In this document: in pieces, positions 63,654 to 64,000 of the stretch | Layout: every line of letters starts with the position of its first letter | Position numbering within the stretch: the stretch's first letter is position 1 | Origin: Thermus neutrinimicus | Lineage (GTDB): Bacteria; Deinococcota; Deinococci; Deinococcales; Thermaceae | DNA: 64,000 bases | Assembly (NCBI RefSeq): GCF_022760955.1 | Contig: NZ_JAKTNU010000012.1 | Coordinates: 1 to 64,000 of the forward strand | Reading direction: 5' to 3' | The notes under the pieces: generated by a model | Told to the model about the DNA's origin: nothing | Database searches by the model: none | The model's input: the letters and a program-made list of their open reading frames with translations, nothing else | Position numbers and translations under genes: made by a program

Positions 63654-64000
63654 TCATGCCTCCAAACCCAGCTCCTGCAAAGCCCTCTGCCGGAGGAGAA
63701 GGGCTTCCTCTTGGACGGGGGTGCCGTAAAAACGCCGCAGAACCTCCTCATCCAGGGGATCCAGGCGCAAAGCCAAGAGCCAGTCCTCGAGCCTAGGACT
63801 TTGCAAAAGGGCCTGCCGCCGTTCCTCCAGGTAGGCTCTGGCCTGGTCTTCTAAAAAAGGGTGGTCAAGCCCCAGATAGGGCGGGGCAAGGGGAGCCTGG
63901 GGATCCAAAAGGTCCAGGTAGAGTTCCGGGGCTTGGCGGAAGAGGCCATAGGGTTTTTGGCGGAGGAAGTAAGGCTTTGCCCCCCTGGGACGGCCCGGCT
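63654..64000 (-). CDS. Hypothetical protein, N-terminus beyond window
   Basis: At least 115 residues, open to the right edge. Visible part: YFLRQKPYGLFRQAPELYLDLLD, then a helical C-terminal half (FLEDQARAYLEERRQALLQ, DWLLALRLDPLDEEVLRRFYG, LLLRQRALQELGLEA). The repeated helical pattern with DPLDEEVLRR looks like TPR/transcription-factor-like helix pairs, but no family is claimed. The composition is normal for this genome. The 98 bases between its stop and the interrupted frame show nothing recognisable. Confidence 0.6.
   Translation of the reverse strand, partial: PGRPRGAKPYFLRQKPYGLFRQAPELYLDLLDPQAPLAPPYLGLDHPFLEDQARAYLEERRQALLQSPRLEDWLLALRLDPLDEEVLRRFYGTPVQEEALLLRQRALQELGLEA

Overview
This window is chromosomal DNA from a Thermus species. 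It has high GC, a strong G/C bias at third codon positions and densely packed genes. It carries a complete ba3-type cytochrome oxidase locus with the 34-residue subunit IIa, a Taq-family DNA polymerase I, the inhibitory Gre-factor paralogue Gfh1, and a tmRNA very similar to that of T. thermophilus. The 830-residue polymerase looks closest to the T. scotoductus / T. antranikianii branch; this is judged from memory of those sequences, not from a search.

Layout, left to right. 1-1.9 kb: a truncated M20 peptidase, then the MglB/MglA polarity pair. 2-6 kb: ba3 oxidase operon (cbaD-cbaB-cbaA), the heme a insertion factor CbaX and an MFS transporter. 6.1-10.8 kb: rpsO-pnp-RNase J (ribosome and RNA turnover) and a universal stress protein. 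10.8-14.6 kb (minus): a translationally coupled P-type Ca2+-ATPase / CBS / Ca2+-cation antiporter operon. 14.7-18.7 kb: thioredoxin-like protein, sugar epimerase, TDT-family transporter and a divergent ArgH-like lyase. 18.9-25.5 kb: a complete branched-chain-type ABC importer with an acyl-CoA ligase inside the operon. 25.5-30.2 kb: PlsY, SufE, SDR, CoaE, a CCA/poly(A) nucleotidyltransferase and a MEMO1-type protein. 30.3-39.8 kb (minus): RNase R, class III aminotransferase, thioesterase, RbfA, GlmM, PolA, YigZ, AroE. 39.9-47.5 kb (plus): NfeD-FloA-proline-rich protein-PhoH-YbeY-DgkA, a small Cys-rich protein, Gfh1, LysS and a cation efflux protein. 47.7-50.3 kb: a B12-dependent acyl-CoA mutase (large and small subunits) plus a thioesterase. 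50.2-55.9 kb (minus): a coiled-coil protein, a large VWA protein, and the riboflavin operon ribD-ribE-ribBA under an FMN riboswitch. 56.0-56.5 kb (minus): tmRNA. 56.6-62.9 kb: rimP-nusA-ylxR-infB, a proline-rich membrane protein and secDF. 63-64 kb: an interrupted frame and a partial gene leaving the window.

No CRISPR array, prophage or complete insertion sequence is visible, and no gene-free stretch exceeds 300 bases. The less ordinary signals are these: (i) a very frequent palindromic octamer CCTCGAGG across genes on both strands; (ii) an FMN riboswitch whose closing stem contains the ribD ribosome-binding site and implies a TTG start; (iii) active-site residues suggesting the 'methylmalonyl-CoA mutase' is an isobutyryl-CoA-type mutase; (iv) many -10 boxes 6-9 bases upstream of start codons, pointing to leaderless mRNAs; (v) a tRNA T-arm-like hairpin in the tmRNA leader; and (vi) a 10-bp perfect inverted repeat over the start of the TDT transporter.
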